Assembly: GCF_006494775.1 (NCBI RefSeq)
Contig: NZ_CP041146.1
Coordinates: 372,001-436,000 of the forward strand
Length of the DNA stretch: 64,000 nucleotides
Origin: Nocardioides humi
GTDB taxonomy: Bacteria > Actinomycetota > Actinomycetes > Propionibacteriales > Nocardioidaceae
Direction: 5' to 3'
Translations under genes and position numbers: made by a program
Shown here: in pieces, positions 46,866 through 55,231 of the stretch
How the letters are laid out: each line of letters opens with the position of its first letter
How positions within the stretch are numbered: position 1 is the stretch's first letter
The notes under the pieces: generated by a model
The model's database searches: none
Told to the model about the DNA's origin: nothing
Seen by the model: only the letters and a program-made list of their open reading frames with translations

Positions 46866-48032
46866 TCAGTACGTGTGGAAGCCCTTGCCGGTCTTGCGGC
46901 CCAGCTCGCCGGCCTCGACCTTGGCGACCAGCGTCGCGGCCGGCTCGAAGCCGGGCTCGCCGAACTCGCCGTACAGCTCCCTCTGGATCGCCAGCGACAC
47001 GTCGTTGCCGACGACGTCGAGCAGCTCGAACGGGCCCATCGGGAAGCCGGCGGTCTCCTTGATCGCGGCATCGACGGTGGCCAGCTCCTCGCCGCCCTCG
47101 GCCAGCTTGATGGCGTCGTTGAGGTAGGGGAACAGCAACAGGTTGACGATGAAGCCCGAGCGGTCACCGGCCGAGACGCCGACCTTGCCGACGTTGGCGG
47201 TCAGCGCGCGGACGGTCTCGTCGACGTCGGCGGAGGTGGCCGGGGTGGTGATGATCTCGACCAGCTTCATGACCGGCGCCGGGTTGAAGAAGTGCATGCC
47301 GATGACGTCCTGCGGGCGGCCGGTGGCCTCGCCCAGCTTGGTGATCGGCAGCGAGGAGGTGGTGGTCGCGAGGATCGCGCCCGGCTTGGCGATCCGGTCG
47401 AGGTCGCGGAACAGCTCGAGCTTGATGTCGAGGTCCTCGGCGATCGCCTCGACGACGATGTCGACGTCGCCCAGTGCCTCGCGCTCGGTCGCGCCGGTGA
47501 GGCGGCCCAGCAGCGCGTCCTTGTCGCCCTCCGTGCCCTTGCCCTTGGCGATGGCGCGGTCGAGGTTCTTGGTGATGTAGCCGATGACCCCGTCGAGCTT
47601 GTCCTGGCTGCGGCCGACGAACACCACGTCGTACCCGGCCTGGGCGAAGACCTGGACGATGCCGGAGGCCATCGTGCCGGTGCCGACGACGCCGACCCGG
47701 TTGATCTCGTGCTTGAGCTGCGGCGCGGCGCCCTCGCCCGCGGCGGCGGCCTCGTCGGCGAAAGTGCGGCCCTCGGCGGCGAGCTTCTCGAGCAGGCCGG
47801 CGGGCTCGTGCAGGTGGTCGCCGGTCTCGGCGTACCGGGCGCCCAGCAGGTCGCGGACCTGCGCGACGCCGATCTCGTCCACGACCGTCAGCGGGCCCTT
47901 CGGGTAGCCGCAGCCGAAGCGCATGGCCGCGTCGATGTCGCTCACCGAGGCGTAGCCCGACTCGTAGGTGCGCACCGCGTGGTTCAGGTACGGGAGCACC
48001 AGCGTGGTGAAGATCTGCTCGCTCGAAGTCAT
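46866..48032 (-). CDS. 3-hydroxybutyryl-CoA dehydrogenase with duplicated C-terminal domain
   Basis: 388 residues. An N-terminal 3HCDH C-domain-like part (about 1-100; [18 protein letters not shown]) precedes the NAD Rossmann domain ([53 protein letters not shown] and [17 protein letters not shown]) and a second C-domain ([17 protein letters not shown]). It oxidises or reduces 3-hydroxybutyryl-CoA/acetoacetyl-CoA, the step after thiolase. A leaderless start is suggested by CAGAAT (minus strand, 48040-48045) 7 bases upstream, with the shared operator just behind it. Confidence 0.9.
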   Translation of the reverse strand: MTSSEQIFTTLVLPYLNHAVRTYESGYASVSDIDAAMRFGCGYPKGPLTVVDEIGVAQVRDLLGARYAETGDHLHEPAGLLEKLAAEGRTFADEAAAAGEGAAPQLKHEINRVGVVGTGTMASGIVQVFAQAGYDVVFVGRSQDKLDGVIGYITKNLDRAIAKGKGTEGDKDALLGRLTGATEREALGDVDIVVEAIAEDLDIKLELFRDLDRIAKPGAILATTTSSLPITKLGEATGRPQDVIGMHFFNPAPVMKLVEIITTPATSADVDETVRALTANVGKVGVSAGDRSGFIVNLLLFPYLNDAIKLAEGGEELATVDAAIKETAGFPMGPFELLDVVGNDVSLAIQRELYGEFGEPGFEPAATLVAKVEAGELGRKTGKGFHTY

Positions 48033-48063
48033 GGGCCGGATTCTGACAGCCGGGAACCGCCCT

Positions 48064-48081
48064 GGCTACCCGTCGGTAACC
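48064..48081. promoter_or_regulatory. Candidate shared operator upstream of the 3-hydroxybutyryl-CoA dehydrogenase
   Basis: On the gene strand: GGTTACC-GACG-GGTAGCC, ending 18 bases before the -10 box, that is over the -35 region. It is identical to the ccr copy for 15 bases. Confidence 0.65.
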
Positions 48082-48115
48082 ATCGGACGACGATCGAGAC
48101 GGAGGTCACAGAGAC

Positions 48116-48418
48116 TCAGTCCCGCGGCTGCGATACGACGACCCGCACCACCTTCGAGCGGGAGGTCCGACCACGGACCAGCGTCACCGCCGACCGCGGT
48201 ACGCCGAGCTGCTTGGCCAGCCACCGCACCAGCTCGTCGTTGGCCCGACCGTCCACGGGCGGCGACGCGAGCCGGACCTTCAGCTCGGTGCCGTCGACGC
48301 CCGTGGCGCCGGCCGCGCCCGTGCGGGACGCGCCGGGCTGCACCCTCACCGCGAGGAGCCAGGCCGTCGTACTCCCCCGCTCGGGACGCCACCACGGCTG
48401 GTCGGGCTCGATCTCCAC
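48116..48418 (-). CDS. YggU/DUF167 family protein
   Basis: A 100-residue DUF167 protein: [45 protein letters not shown] and [16 protein letters not shown]. The fold is known but the function is not. Divergent from nucS. It lies behind the dehydrogenase promoter on the same strand. Confidence 0.88.
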   Translation of the reverse strand: MEIEPDQPWWRPERGSTTAWLLAVRVQPGASRTGAAGATGVDGTELKVRLASPPVDGRANDELVRWLAKQLGVPRSAVTLVRGRTSRSKVVRVVVSQPRD

Positions 48419-48430
48419 ACCGCTGAGGGT

Positions 48431-48436
48431 ATGTTC
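48431..48436 (+). promoter_or_regulatory. -10 box of leaderless nucS
   Basis: TATGTT, 7 bases before the GTG at 48444; no ribosome-binding site. Confidence 0.6.
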
Positions 48437-48443
48437 AGGGCCC

Positions 48444-49151
48444 GTGAGACTCGTCGTGGCGCGCTGCCAGGTGGACTATGCAGGCCGATTGACCGCACAC
48501 CTCCCGATGGCGACCCGGGTGCTCATGATCAAGGCGGACGGCTCGGTGCTCGTGCACTCCGACGGCGGCTCCTACAAGCCGCTCAACTGGATGTCGCCGC
48601 CGTGCACCGTGCGGGAGGAGGTCGTCGACGACGACGGCGTCGAGCAGGTGGTGTGGACGGTCACCGCGAAGGCCCCGAAGGGCCAGACGCCCGACACGCT
48701 GCGGATCCTCATCGAGGAGCTGCTCCACGACTCGTCCCACGACCTGGGCATCGACCCGGGCCTGCAGAAGGACGGCGTCGAGAAGCACCTCCAGGAGCTG
48801 CTCGCCGAGCACCCGGCCACCCTGCACCCCGGGCTGAGCCTCGTCCGTCGGGAGTTCCCCACCCCGATCGGCCCGGTCGACCTGATGTGCCGCGACGGCG
48901 ACGGCCTGTCGGTCGCCGTCGAGATCAAGCGCCGCGGCGAGATCGACGGCGTCGAGCAGCTCACCCGCTATCTCGAGCTGCTCAACCGCGACCCCCTGCT
49001 CACCGGCAAGGGCGCCGTGCGCGGGATCTTCGCCGCCCAGCAGATCAAGCCGCAGGCCCGCGTGCTCGCCGAGGACCGCGGGATCACCTGCGCCGTCGTC
49101 GACTACGACGCCCTGCGCGGCCTCGACAACGCCGAAGACCGGCTGTTCTGA
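48444..49151 (+). CDS. nucS: Mismatch-specific endonuclease NucS (EndoMS)
   Basis: A 235-residue NucS: N-terminal DNA-binding domain with [26 protein letters not shown] and a C-terminal RecB-like nuclease with [14 protein letters not shown] and [21 protein letters not shown], giving the D...E-x-K catalytic set. In actinobacteria lacking MutS-MutL it provides mismatch repair by cutting both strands at mismatches, working with the beta clamp. Full length. Confidence 0.93.
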   Translation: MRLVVARCQVDYAGRLTAHLPMATRVLMIKADGSVLVHSDGGSYKPLNWMSPPCTVREEVVDDDGVEQVVWTVTAKAPKGQTPDTLRILIEELLHDSSHDLGIDPGLQKDGVEKHLQELLAEHPATLHPGLSLVRREFPTPIGPVDLMCRDGDGLSVAVEIKRRGEIDGVEQLTRYLELLNRDPLLTGKGAVRGIFAAQQIKPQARVLAEDRGITCAVVDYDALRGLDNAEDRLF

Positions 49152-49165
49152 TCGCGAGGACCGCC

Positions 49166-49756
49166 ATGACGCCGATCTTCCACATCGCGCTGCTCCGGGA
49201 CTGGGAGGAGGCCCGGGCGGCCGGGAGGTACGCCGTCTCCACCCGCGACCGGAGCCTCGCCGACGTGGGCTTCATCCACGCCAGCCGGGCCGACCAGTGG
49301 ACCGGAGTGCGCGACCTGTTCTACGCCGACGTCACCGAGCCGATGGTGCTGCTGCAGATCGACCCGGCGCTGCTCGACGTACCGGTGGTCGAGGAGCCGC
49401 CGGAGCCCGGCAGCGCGGTCACCTTCCCGCACATCTACGGGCCGCTGCCCGTGAGCGCGGTCGTCAAGGTGATCCCGCTCCCCCCGGCCCGGGCCGACAC
49501 GGCCGCCGCAGGCCCGCCGGCACAGGTCGCCGGGCGGCAGGAGCGGCCGCGGGAGAGCTTCTCGCGCGCCTACTTCCGCGAGATGTTCTTCAACGTCGCC
49601 CTGCTGTGCGTCGTCATCGCCGTCGGGCTGATCGGCGCGGTCGCCGGCCACGCCGTCTCCGAGGACGGCGGGACCGGGATCGGCGGACTGGCCGGCGTGG
49701 CCGTCGGCGTCGTGGTGGCGGTGGTGCTGTTCCGCCGCCGTCACGCCCCGGGCTGA
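49166..49756 (+). CDS. DUF952 protein with C-terminal membrane segments
   Basis: 196 residues. Residues 1-105 are DUF952 (IFHIALLRDWEEARAAGRYAVSTRDRSLADVGFIHAS and TFPHIYGPLPVSAVVKV). The rest has two hydrophobic helices (FNVALLCVVIAVGLIGAVAG and GGLAGVAVGVVVAVVLF), an addition not usual for DUF952. Function unknown. It starts 14 bases after nucS and may be co-transcribed. Confidence 0.78.
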   Translation: MTPIFHIALLRDWEEARAAGRYAVSTRDRSLADVGFIHASRADQWTGVRDLFYADVTEPMVLLQIDPALLDVPVVEEPPEPGSAVTFPHIYGPLPVSAVVKVIPLPPARADTAAAGPPAQVAGRQERPRESFSRAYFREMFFNVALLCVVIAVGLIGAVAGHAVSEDGGTGIGGLAGVAVGVVVAVVLFRRRHAPG

Positions 49757-49760
49757 GCGG

Positions 49761-50285
49761 TCAGGCCCCGGCGGCCGGCGGCGCGGTCGGGTCGGCGTCG
49801 CCAGCGCCCTGCTCGCGGGCGACCCAGTCCTCGATGGCGTTGATGTCGTCCTTGCTGCGGGTGACGACGGCGAGCAGGTCGTTCATGGTCGCGACCTCCT
49901 CGACCTGCTCCTTGATGAACCACTGCATGAACTGCTCGGAGGCGAAGTCGTGCTCCTCGCGGGCGATCCGCAGCAGGTCGTTGATCTGCTCGGTGACCCG
50001 CTTCTCCTGCTCCAGCGCCAGCGCGACCGGGGCGACGACGTCCTCGAAGCTCGCGACGGGAGCCTCGACGCCGGGGATCTCGACGGCGGCGTCGGTGTCG
50101 AGGAGGTACTGCACCATCATCATGGCGTGCTGCCGCTCCTCGAGCGCCTGGCCGTAGAAGAACGACGCGAGCTGCGGCATGGTCAGCGCGTCGTAGTGGA
50201 CGGCGCACGCGAGGTACTGGTTGTGCGCGGCGAACTCGTTGCCGATCTGGACGTTGAGCTGGTCGGTGAAGCGCGGGGCAGCCAT
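49761..50285 (-). CDS. Ferritin (iron storage)
   Basis: A 174-residue non-haem ferritin: LNVQIGNEFAAHNQYLA, ALEERQHAMMMVQYL and EQFMQWFIKEQVEEVATMNDLL carry the ferroxidase ligands (Glu; Glu-x-x-His; Glu). The tail is Asp/Ala/Pro-rich. It stores Fe3+ in a 24-subunit shell. It converges with the DUF952 gene. Confidence 0.92.
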   Translation of the reverse strand: MAAPRFTDQLNVQIGNEFAAHNQYLACAVHYDALTMPQLASFFYGQALEERQHAMMMVQYLLDTDAAVEIPGVEAPVASFEDVVAPVALALEQEKRVTEQINDLLRIAREEHDFASEQFMQWFIKEQVEEVATMNDLLAVVTRSKDDINAIEDWVAREQGAGDADPTAPPAAGA

Positions 50286-50321
50286 GGGCGTCAGCCTAGT
50301 GGTCCCGACCTGGCGGACCGC

Positions 50322-50528
50322 TCAGGCGGCCTTCTGCAGGCCCTTCTTGGTGGCCTTCCTGCCGTCGGCGCGCACCAGCACCCGCTTCTTGACCGTGTAG
50401 CCCTCGGGGAGGGTGCCCTCCTTGAGCATCCGGATGGGGCAGCGACCGCAGCGCGACTTGGACACGCAGCACTTCGTCTTGGGGAGCTTGCGCACCTTCC
50501 CCTTCGACTTCTTCTTGTCCTTGCCCAC
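50322..50528 (-). CDS. Small basic cysteine-rich protein of unknown function
   Basis: 68 residues, about a third Lys or Arg, with a CC-x5-C-x2-C cluster (KCCVSKSRCGRC) that could hold zinc and a basic tail like a nucleic-acid-binding protein. It is ahead of ferritin on the same strand, with a 36-base gap. I do not recognise a named family. Confidence 0.65.
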   Translation of the reverse strand: MGKDKKKSKGKVRKLPKTKCCVSKSRCGRCPIRMLKEGTLPEGYTVKKRVLVRADGRKATKKGLQKAA

Positions 50529-50632
50529 GACACGAGGGTAGGGGATTCAGGCGAGGCACGCCTAACCGACGTGACGTGCGTCACGCGCCACCCGCGGTCG
50601 CCGGCGCCCCCTGGGCCACTAGCGTGCGGGTC

Positions 50633-50992
50633 GTGATCGAGATCTGGCTGAACCCCGCCTGCTCCAAGTGCCGCACCGCCGAGAGCGAGCTGAGGGCCGC
50701 CGGCGTCGACTACACCGTACGCCGCTACCTCGACGAGCCGCCGACCGTGGCCGAGCTCGAGGACGTGCTGGCCCGGCTCGCCCTGCAGCCGTGGGACATC
50801 GCCCGCACCGCCGACGCCCGCAAGCTGGGCGTCTCCCTGCCCGCCCGCGACGCCGCCCATCGCGCGCAGTGGCTGGACCTGCTGGCGACGTACCCGAGAC
50901 TCCTGCAGCGCCCGATCCTCACGGCTGCCGACGGCACCACCGTCGTCGGCCGCGACCCGGACTCGCTGTCCCGGGTGATCGCCGCCGGCTGA
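50633..50992 (+). CDS. ArsC-family (thioredoxin-fold) reductase
   Basis: 119 residues: IEIWLNPACSKCRTAESEL with the active Cys, VRRYLDEPPT, and the C-terminal RPILTAADGTTVVGRDPDSL. It is glutaredoxin-type arsenate reductase-like; relatives include Spx and YffB proteins that do not reduce arsenate. No ars genes are nearby. TAGCGT at 50620-50625, 7 bases upstream, supports a leaderless GTG at 50633 over GTG 50624. Confidence 0.8.
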   Translation: MIEIWLNPACSKCRTAESELRAAGVDYTVRRYLDEPPTVAELEDVLARLALQPWDIARTADARKLGVSLPARDAAHRAQWLDLLATYPRLLQRPILTAADGTTVVGRDPDSLSRVIAAG

Positions 50993-51004
50993 CGGCGCGC
51001 GGCG

Positions 51005-53038
51005 TCAGGACAGGCCGTTGGCCTTCCGGATCACCTCGACGATGCCGCCCATGATCTCGGTCAGACCGAAGTCCTTCGGCGTGTAGACGGCGGCGACGCC
51101 GCTCTCCAGCAGCGCCTTGCCGTCGGAGTCGGGGATGATGCCGCCGACGATGACAGGGACGTCGCCCATGCCGGCGGCCTCGAGGCCCTCGATCACGGCG
51201 GGGACCAGCTCCATGTGGGAGCCGGACAGGATCGACAGGCCGACGCAGTGGACGTCCTCGGCGACGGCGGCCGCGACGATCTGCTCCGGGGTGAGCCGGA
51301 TGCCCTGGTAGATCACCTCGAAGCCCGCGTCCCGGGCGCGGACGGCGACCTGCTCGGCGCCGTTGGAGTGCCCGTCGAGCCCCGGCTTGCCCACGAGCAG
51401 CCGCAGCCGGCCGCCGAGCTCCTCGCCCGTCGTCCGCACCGCCTCGCGGACCGCGCTCAGCTCGGCGCCGGCGGCGGCGACGCCGACGGCGCCGGACACG
51501 CCGGTGGGCGCCCGGAACTCGCCGAACACCTCGCGCAGGGTCGCGGCCCACTCGCCGGTGGTCGCACCGGCACGGGCCGCGGCGAGGGTGGCCTGCATCA
51601 GGTTGGCGCCGCTCTTGGCGTCCTCGGTGACCCGGGCGAGCGCCTCGGCGACCTCGGTCTCGTCGCGCTGCGCCTTCCACGCCTCGACCGACCCCCGGGC
51701 GGCCTCCTCGGCCTTCGGGTCGGCGGTCATGATCGCCTCGTCGAGGTTCGCGGTCAGCGGCGAGGGCTCGGTGGTCTCGTACTTGTTGACGCCGACGATG
51801 ATCTCGTCACCGGCCTCGATCCGGGCACGGCGCCGGGCGTGGGAGGAGACCAGCTCGGACTTCATGTAGTCGACCGCGCCCATCGCGCCGCCCATCGCCT
51901 GGACCCGGTCCATCTCCGCGCGGGCGCCCTCCTTGAGCTCGGCGACCTTCGCCTCGATGACGTGCGAGCCGTCGAAGATGTCGTCGTACTCGAGCAGGTC
52001 GGACTCGAACGCGAGGACCTGCTGCAGGCGCAGCGACCACTGCTGGTCCCACGGGCGCGGCAGGCCGAGGGCCTCGTTCCAGGCCGGGAGCTGGACCGCG
52101 CGGGCGCGGGCGTTCTTGGAGAGCGTCACGCCGAGCATCTCCAGCACGATCCGCTGGACGTTGTTCTCGGGCTGCGCCTCGGTGAGGCCGAGGCTGTTGA
52201 CCTGGACGCCGTAGCGGAAGCGGCGCATCTTGGCGTCCTGGACGCCGTACCGCTCCTGGGCGATCTCGTCCCACAGCTCGGTGAAGGCGCGCATCTTGCA
52301 CGTCTCCTCGATGAACCGGACCCCGGCGTTGACGAAGAACGAGATCCGGCCGACGACCTTCTCGAAGTCCTCGTCGCTGACCTGCCCGGAGTTCTTGACC
52401 TGATCGAGGACCGCGATCGAGGTGCACAGCGCGTAGGCCAGCTCCTGGGTCGGCGTGGCACCGGCCTCCTGCAGGTGGTAGCTGCAGATGTTGATCGGGT
52501 TCCACTTCGGGATGTAGTTGACGGTGTAGGCGATCATGTCGGCGATCAGCCGCAGCGAGGCCTCGGGCGGGAACACATAGGTCCCCCGCGAGAGGTACTC
52601 CTTGATGATGTCGTTCTGGGTCGTGCCCGACAGGAGCTTCGCGACCTCGGCCGGCTCCATCTCCGGGTTCTGCTCCTCGGCGACGACCTGGTACATCGCG
52701 AGCATCCACATCGCGACCGCGTTGATCGTCATCGAGGTGTTCATCTCGATGAGGGGGATCTGGTCGAAGAGCTTGCGCATCTCGCCGAGATGCGGGATCG
52801 GCACGCCGACCTTGCCGACCTCGCCGCGGGCCATCGGGCTGTCCGGGTCGTAGCCCGTCTGCGTCACCAGGTCGAACGCGACCGACAGGCCGGTCTGGCC
52901 CTTGGCCAGGTTGGTGCGGTAGAGCGCGTTGGACGCCTCCGCGGTGGAGTGGCCGGCGTAGGTCCGCATCACCCAGGGGCGGTCCTTGGGATGCGATGCC
53001 TTCCCGGCGGTGCCGGCTGCGTCGGTCGTGGTGCTCAT
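51005..53038 (-). CDS. ecm: Ethylmalonyl-CoA mutase (B12-dependent, MeaA type)
   Basis: 677 residues on one chain: a TIM barrel (RPWVMRTYAGHSTAEASNALYR; VAFDLVTQTGYDPDSP; SGTTQNDIIKEYLSRGTYVFPP) and a C-terminal B12 domain with the His-on motif KPGLDGHSNGAEQVA. The HSNGAEQ form and single-subunit length match Ecm/MeaA rather than MutB. It converts ethylmalonyl-CoA (from Ccr) to methylsuccinyl-CoA. TACGCT (minus strand, 53046-53051) 7 bases upstream implies a leaderless start, with the shared operator just behind. Confidence 0.9.
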   Translation of the reverse strand: MSTTTDAAGTAGKASHPKDRPWVMRTYAGHSTAEASNALYRTNLAKGQTGLSVAFDLVTQTGYDPDSPMARGEVGKVGVPIPHLGEMRKLFDQIPLIEMNTSMTINAVAMWMLAMYQVVAEEQNPEMEPAEVAKLLSGTTQNDIIKEYLSRGTYVFPPEASLRLIADMIAYTVNYIPKWNPINICSYHLQEAGATPTQELAYALCTSIAVLDQVKNSGQVSDEDFEKVVGRISFFVNAGVRFIEETCKMRAFTELWDEIAQERYGVQDAKMRRFRYGVQVNSLGLTEAQPENNVQRIVLEMLGVTLSKNARARAVQLPAWNEALGLPRPWDQQWSLRLQQVLAFESDLLEYDDIFDGSHVIEAKVAELKEGARAEMDRVQAMGGAMGAVDYMKSELVSSHARRRARIEAGDEIIVGVNKYETTEPSPLTANLDEAIMTADPKAEEAARGSVEAWKAQRDETEVAEALARVTEDAKSGANLMQATLAAARAGATTGEWAATLREVFGEFRAPTGVSGAVGVAAAGAELSAVREAVRTTGEELGGRLRLLVGKPGLDGHSNGAEQVAVRARDAGFEVIYQGIRLTPEQIVAAAVAEDVHCVGLSILSGSHMELVPAVIEGLEAAGMGDVPVIVGGIIPDSDGKALLESGVAAVYTPKDFGLTEIMGGIVEVIRKANGLS

Positions 53039-53060
53039 AGGCCGAAGCGTAGGCCGATCC

Positions 53061-53076
53061 CTACCCCTTGGTAACC
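53061..53076. promoter_or_regulatory. Candidate shared operator upstream of ecm
   Basis: On the gene strand: GGTTACC-AAGG-GGTAG, ending 9 bases before the -10 box, so it lies in the promoter spacer/-35 region. Confidence 0.65.
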
Positions 53077-53095
53077 GTCGTCCCATGTGGGGTTG

Positions 53096-53162
53096 TGCAC
53101 AGACTCACACCTCGGGCCTGCAGGACCCGCACTTCGCGCGTGCAGAGCTCGCACTTCGTGCC
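53096..53162. repeat. Three imperfect 22-23 base direct repeats
   Basis: Copies begin at 53096, 53119 and 53141, each starting TGCA and sharing the pattern CAC-TTCG-G; copies 2 and 3 share GCACTTCG-G. They fill the gap between the ecm promoter and the STAS gene and end just before the STAS stop. Purpose unknown. Confidence 0.55.
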
Positions 53163-53168
53163 GGCGCC

Positions 53169-53519
53169 TCAGGCGGGGATCGGCTCCCGCTCGAGCTCGA
53201 TCAGCCGGATCAGGTGGGTGAGGTGGAGCATGCGGCGCACGGCCGGCTGGGCGCCGCGCAGCACGACCCGCACGCCGTAGCGCTGGGCCTGGCGGCTCGC
53301 GGCGGCGATCACCTTGAGCGCGGTCGCGTCGACGGAGCGCACCGCGCTGATGTCGAGGACGACGGGGCTGATCAGGTCGGTGCCGCAGCTGCGGATGTGG
53401 TCGTGGACCGCCGCGCGCAGCTCACCGGTGCTGCGGACGTCGAGGTCGCCGGCCAGGATCAGGACGGGCTCGCCGAGAACCATCTCGACGCCGATGCTGG
53501 TCGACTGTCGTGCTGCCAT
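53169..53519 (-). CDS. STAS-domain anti-sigma-factor antagonist
   Basis: A 116-residue STAS domain: VLILAGDLDVRSTGELRAAV, VVLDISAVRSVDATALKVIAAA and VLRGAQPAVRRMLHLTHL. At the phospho-acceptor loop it has DATA in place of the usual DSSG, so Thr would be the only acceptor. It probably releases a sigma factor by binding an RsbW-like kinase. No partner kinase or sigma gene is adjacent. Confidence 0.87.
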   Translation of the reverse strand: MAARQSTSIGVEMVLGEPVLILAGDLDVRSTGELRAAVHDHIRSCGTDLISPVVLDISAVRSVDATALKVIAAASRQAQRYGVRVVLRGAQPAVRRMLHLTHLIRLIELEREPIPA

Positions 53520-53636
53520 GGTTCCCTCCCGAGATCGATCCGGCCGGCGTCCCCATACGCCCGTTACCCACCATGACGCTCCGGCAACCCGATCGGTTGC
53601 ATGCCGGGCGGAAGTTTTTCCGTGGCGGAGCCGGGC

Positions 53637-53642
53637 TACCCT
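53637..53642 (+). promoter_or_regulatory. -10 box of the leaderless adenosyltransferase gene
   Basis: TACCCT, 6 bases before the ATG at 53649; no ribosome-binding site. Confidence 0.55.
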
Positions 53643-53648
53643 CCGGTC

Positions 53649-54227
53649 ATGGTCAACCTCACCCGCATCTACACGCGCACCGGCGACGCCGGTGAGACCC
53701 GGCTGGGCGACATGAGCGTGACGACCAAGACCGACCTGCGGCTGCAGGCCTACGCCGACGTCGACGAGGCCAACGCCCACATCGGGGTCGCGGTCGCGAC
53801 GGGCGGGCTGGAGGACGACGTGGTCCAGGTCCTGGTCCACGTGCAGAACGACCTCTTCGACGTCGGCGCCGACCTGTGCACGCCGGTCGTCCCCGACCCG
53901 GAGTACCCACCGCTGCGCATCGAGCAGGACTACGTCGACCGCCTCGAGCGCTGGTGCGACGAGTACAACGACCCGCTGCCGAAGCTCCGCTCGTTCATCC
54001 TCAACGGCGGCACGCCCGGCGGCGCCCACCTCCACGTCGCGCGCACCGTCGTACGCCGGGCCGAGCGGGCCGCCTGGGCGGCGCACGAGGTGCACGGCGA
54101 GGTGATGAACAAGCTGGCGATCACCTACCTCAACCGGCTCTCGGACCTGGTGTTCATCCTCGCGCGGCACGCCAACCGCGAGCAGGGCGACGTGCTCTGG
54201 GTGCCGGGCGGCGAGCGAGGGCAGTGA
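53649..54227 (+). CDS. PduO-type cob(I)alamin adenosyltransferase
   Basis: 192 residues with the ATP motif YTRTGDAGETRLGD, DVDEANAHIGVA, HVARTVVRRAERAAW and YLNRLSDLVFILAR signatures. It makes adenosylcobalamin, the cofactor of ecm encoded 600 bases away. Its stop overlaps the GTG of the lytic transglycosylase gene. Confidence 0.93.
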   Translation: MVNLTRIYTRTGDAGETRLGDMSVTTKTDLRLQAYADVDEANAHIGVAVATGGLEDDVVQVLVHVQNDLFDVGADLCTPVVPDPEYPPLRIEQDYVDRLERWCDEYNDPLPKLRSFILNGGTPGGAHLHVARTVVRRAERAAWAAHEVHGEVMNKLAITYLNRLSDLVFILARHANREQGDVLWVPGGERGQ

Positions 54228-55210
54228 GGCCGGGCCGGCCCACCGTCGCGCTGGCCGTGCTGGCGCCGCTCCTCGCCGCCTGCGGGGCCGGGGACCCGGC
54301 GCCTGCGCCGCGGCCGGCGCCGTCGACCGGGGTGGCGACCGAGATCGCGCCCGAGGCGCCGCCCGACGCCTCGGCCGGCACCGCCACCCCTCCGGCCCCG
54401 CGGCCCGCGCTCGCGGCGCCCACCCTCGCCGGCGACGCCGACGAGCTCGCCCGGCGCCTGGTCGCCGCGGAGGACGTCCTGCGCGACCCGGCGGCGCCGG
54501 AGCACGCGCTGCGCCAGGCGGCCTTCGACACCCAGGTGCTCTACCGGCAGCTCGCGCGGCGGACCGGCTGGCAGGATCGGGTGCTCGCGGCCGCCGGACC
54601 GTACCGCGCCACCATGGCCGACCACATCGAGGCCCGGACCGGCCTGCGCAGCGTGCTGACCCGGCTGTCCGGCGAGGTCCCGGCGTGGCGGATCGTCCGG
54701 CCGGCGCCCGTCGACGAGCTCCGCGCGCACTACGAGGAGGGCGAGCGGACCTTCGGCGTCCCCTGGGAGGTGCTCGCCGCGGTCAACCTCGTGGAGACCG
54801 GCTTCGGCAGGATCCGCGGCTACTCCACCGCCGGCGCCCGCGGCCCGATGCAGTTCATCCCCTCGACCTGGGCACGGTACGGCGAGGGCGACATCGACGA
54901 CCCGCACGACTCGATCCTCGCGGCGGCCCGCTACCTCGCGGCCAGCGGCGGCGCCTCGCCCGACCGGCTCGACGCCGCCCTGCACGCCTACAACCGCCAC
55001 ACCGGCTACGTCCGCGGCGTCCGGGCCTACGCCCGGATCCTCGAGCGCGACCCCGGCGCGCTCGCCGGGCTGTACCGCTGGCAGATCCTCTACCTCTCCG
55101 AGCGCGGCGACCTCTGGCTGCCCCAGGGCTACCGGCGCACGACGTCCCTCCCCGTGGACACCTACGTCGCCCGCCACCCGGACCGGCTGCTGGGCACCGC
55201 GACGGACTGA
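54224..55210 (+). CDS. Lytic transglycosylase lipoprotein
   Basis: 328 residues. Lipoprotein signal with LLAAC (Cys20), a Pro/Ala linker, a helical region, then an SLT-like domain: LAAVNLVETGFGRIRGYSTAGARGPMQFIPSTW with the catalytic Glu, and ALHAYNRHTGYVRGVRAYA. It cleaves peptidoglycan glycan strands at the cell surface. GTG start overlapping the adenosyltransferase stop by 4 bases. Confidence 0.87.
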   Translation: MRPGRPTVALAVLAPLLAACGAGDPAPAPRPAPSTGVATEIAPEAPPDASAGTATPPAPRPALAAPTLAGDADELARRLVAAEDVLRDPAAPEHALRQAAFDTQVLYRQLARRTGWQDRVLAAAGPYRATMADHIEARTGLRSVLTRLSGEVPAWRIVRPAPVDELRAHYEEGERTFGVPWEVLAAVNLVETGFGRIRGYSTAGARGPMQFIPSTWARYGEGDIDDPHDSILAAARYLAASGGASPDRLDAALHAYNRHTGYVRGVRAYARILERDPGALAGLYRWQILYLSERGDLWLPQGYRRTTSLPVDTYVARHPDRLLGTATD

Positions 55211-55231
55211 GCCCGCCCGGCCCACGTCGGG

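Noticed and set aside
50633..50992. Arsenic resistance locus
   Set aside because: The ArsC-family protein has no arsR, arsB or acr3 neighbour; Spx/YffB-like roles are as likely.
53564..53580. Additional shared-operator copy between STAS and adenosyltransferase genes (CGTTACCCACCATGAC)
   Set aside because: Only the GTTACC half matches; the second half-site is absent.
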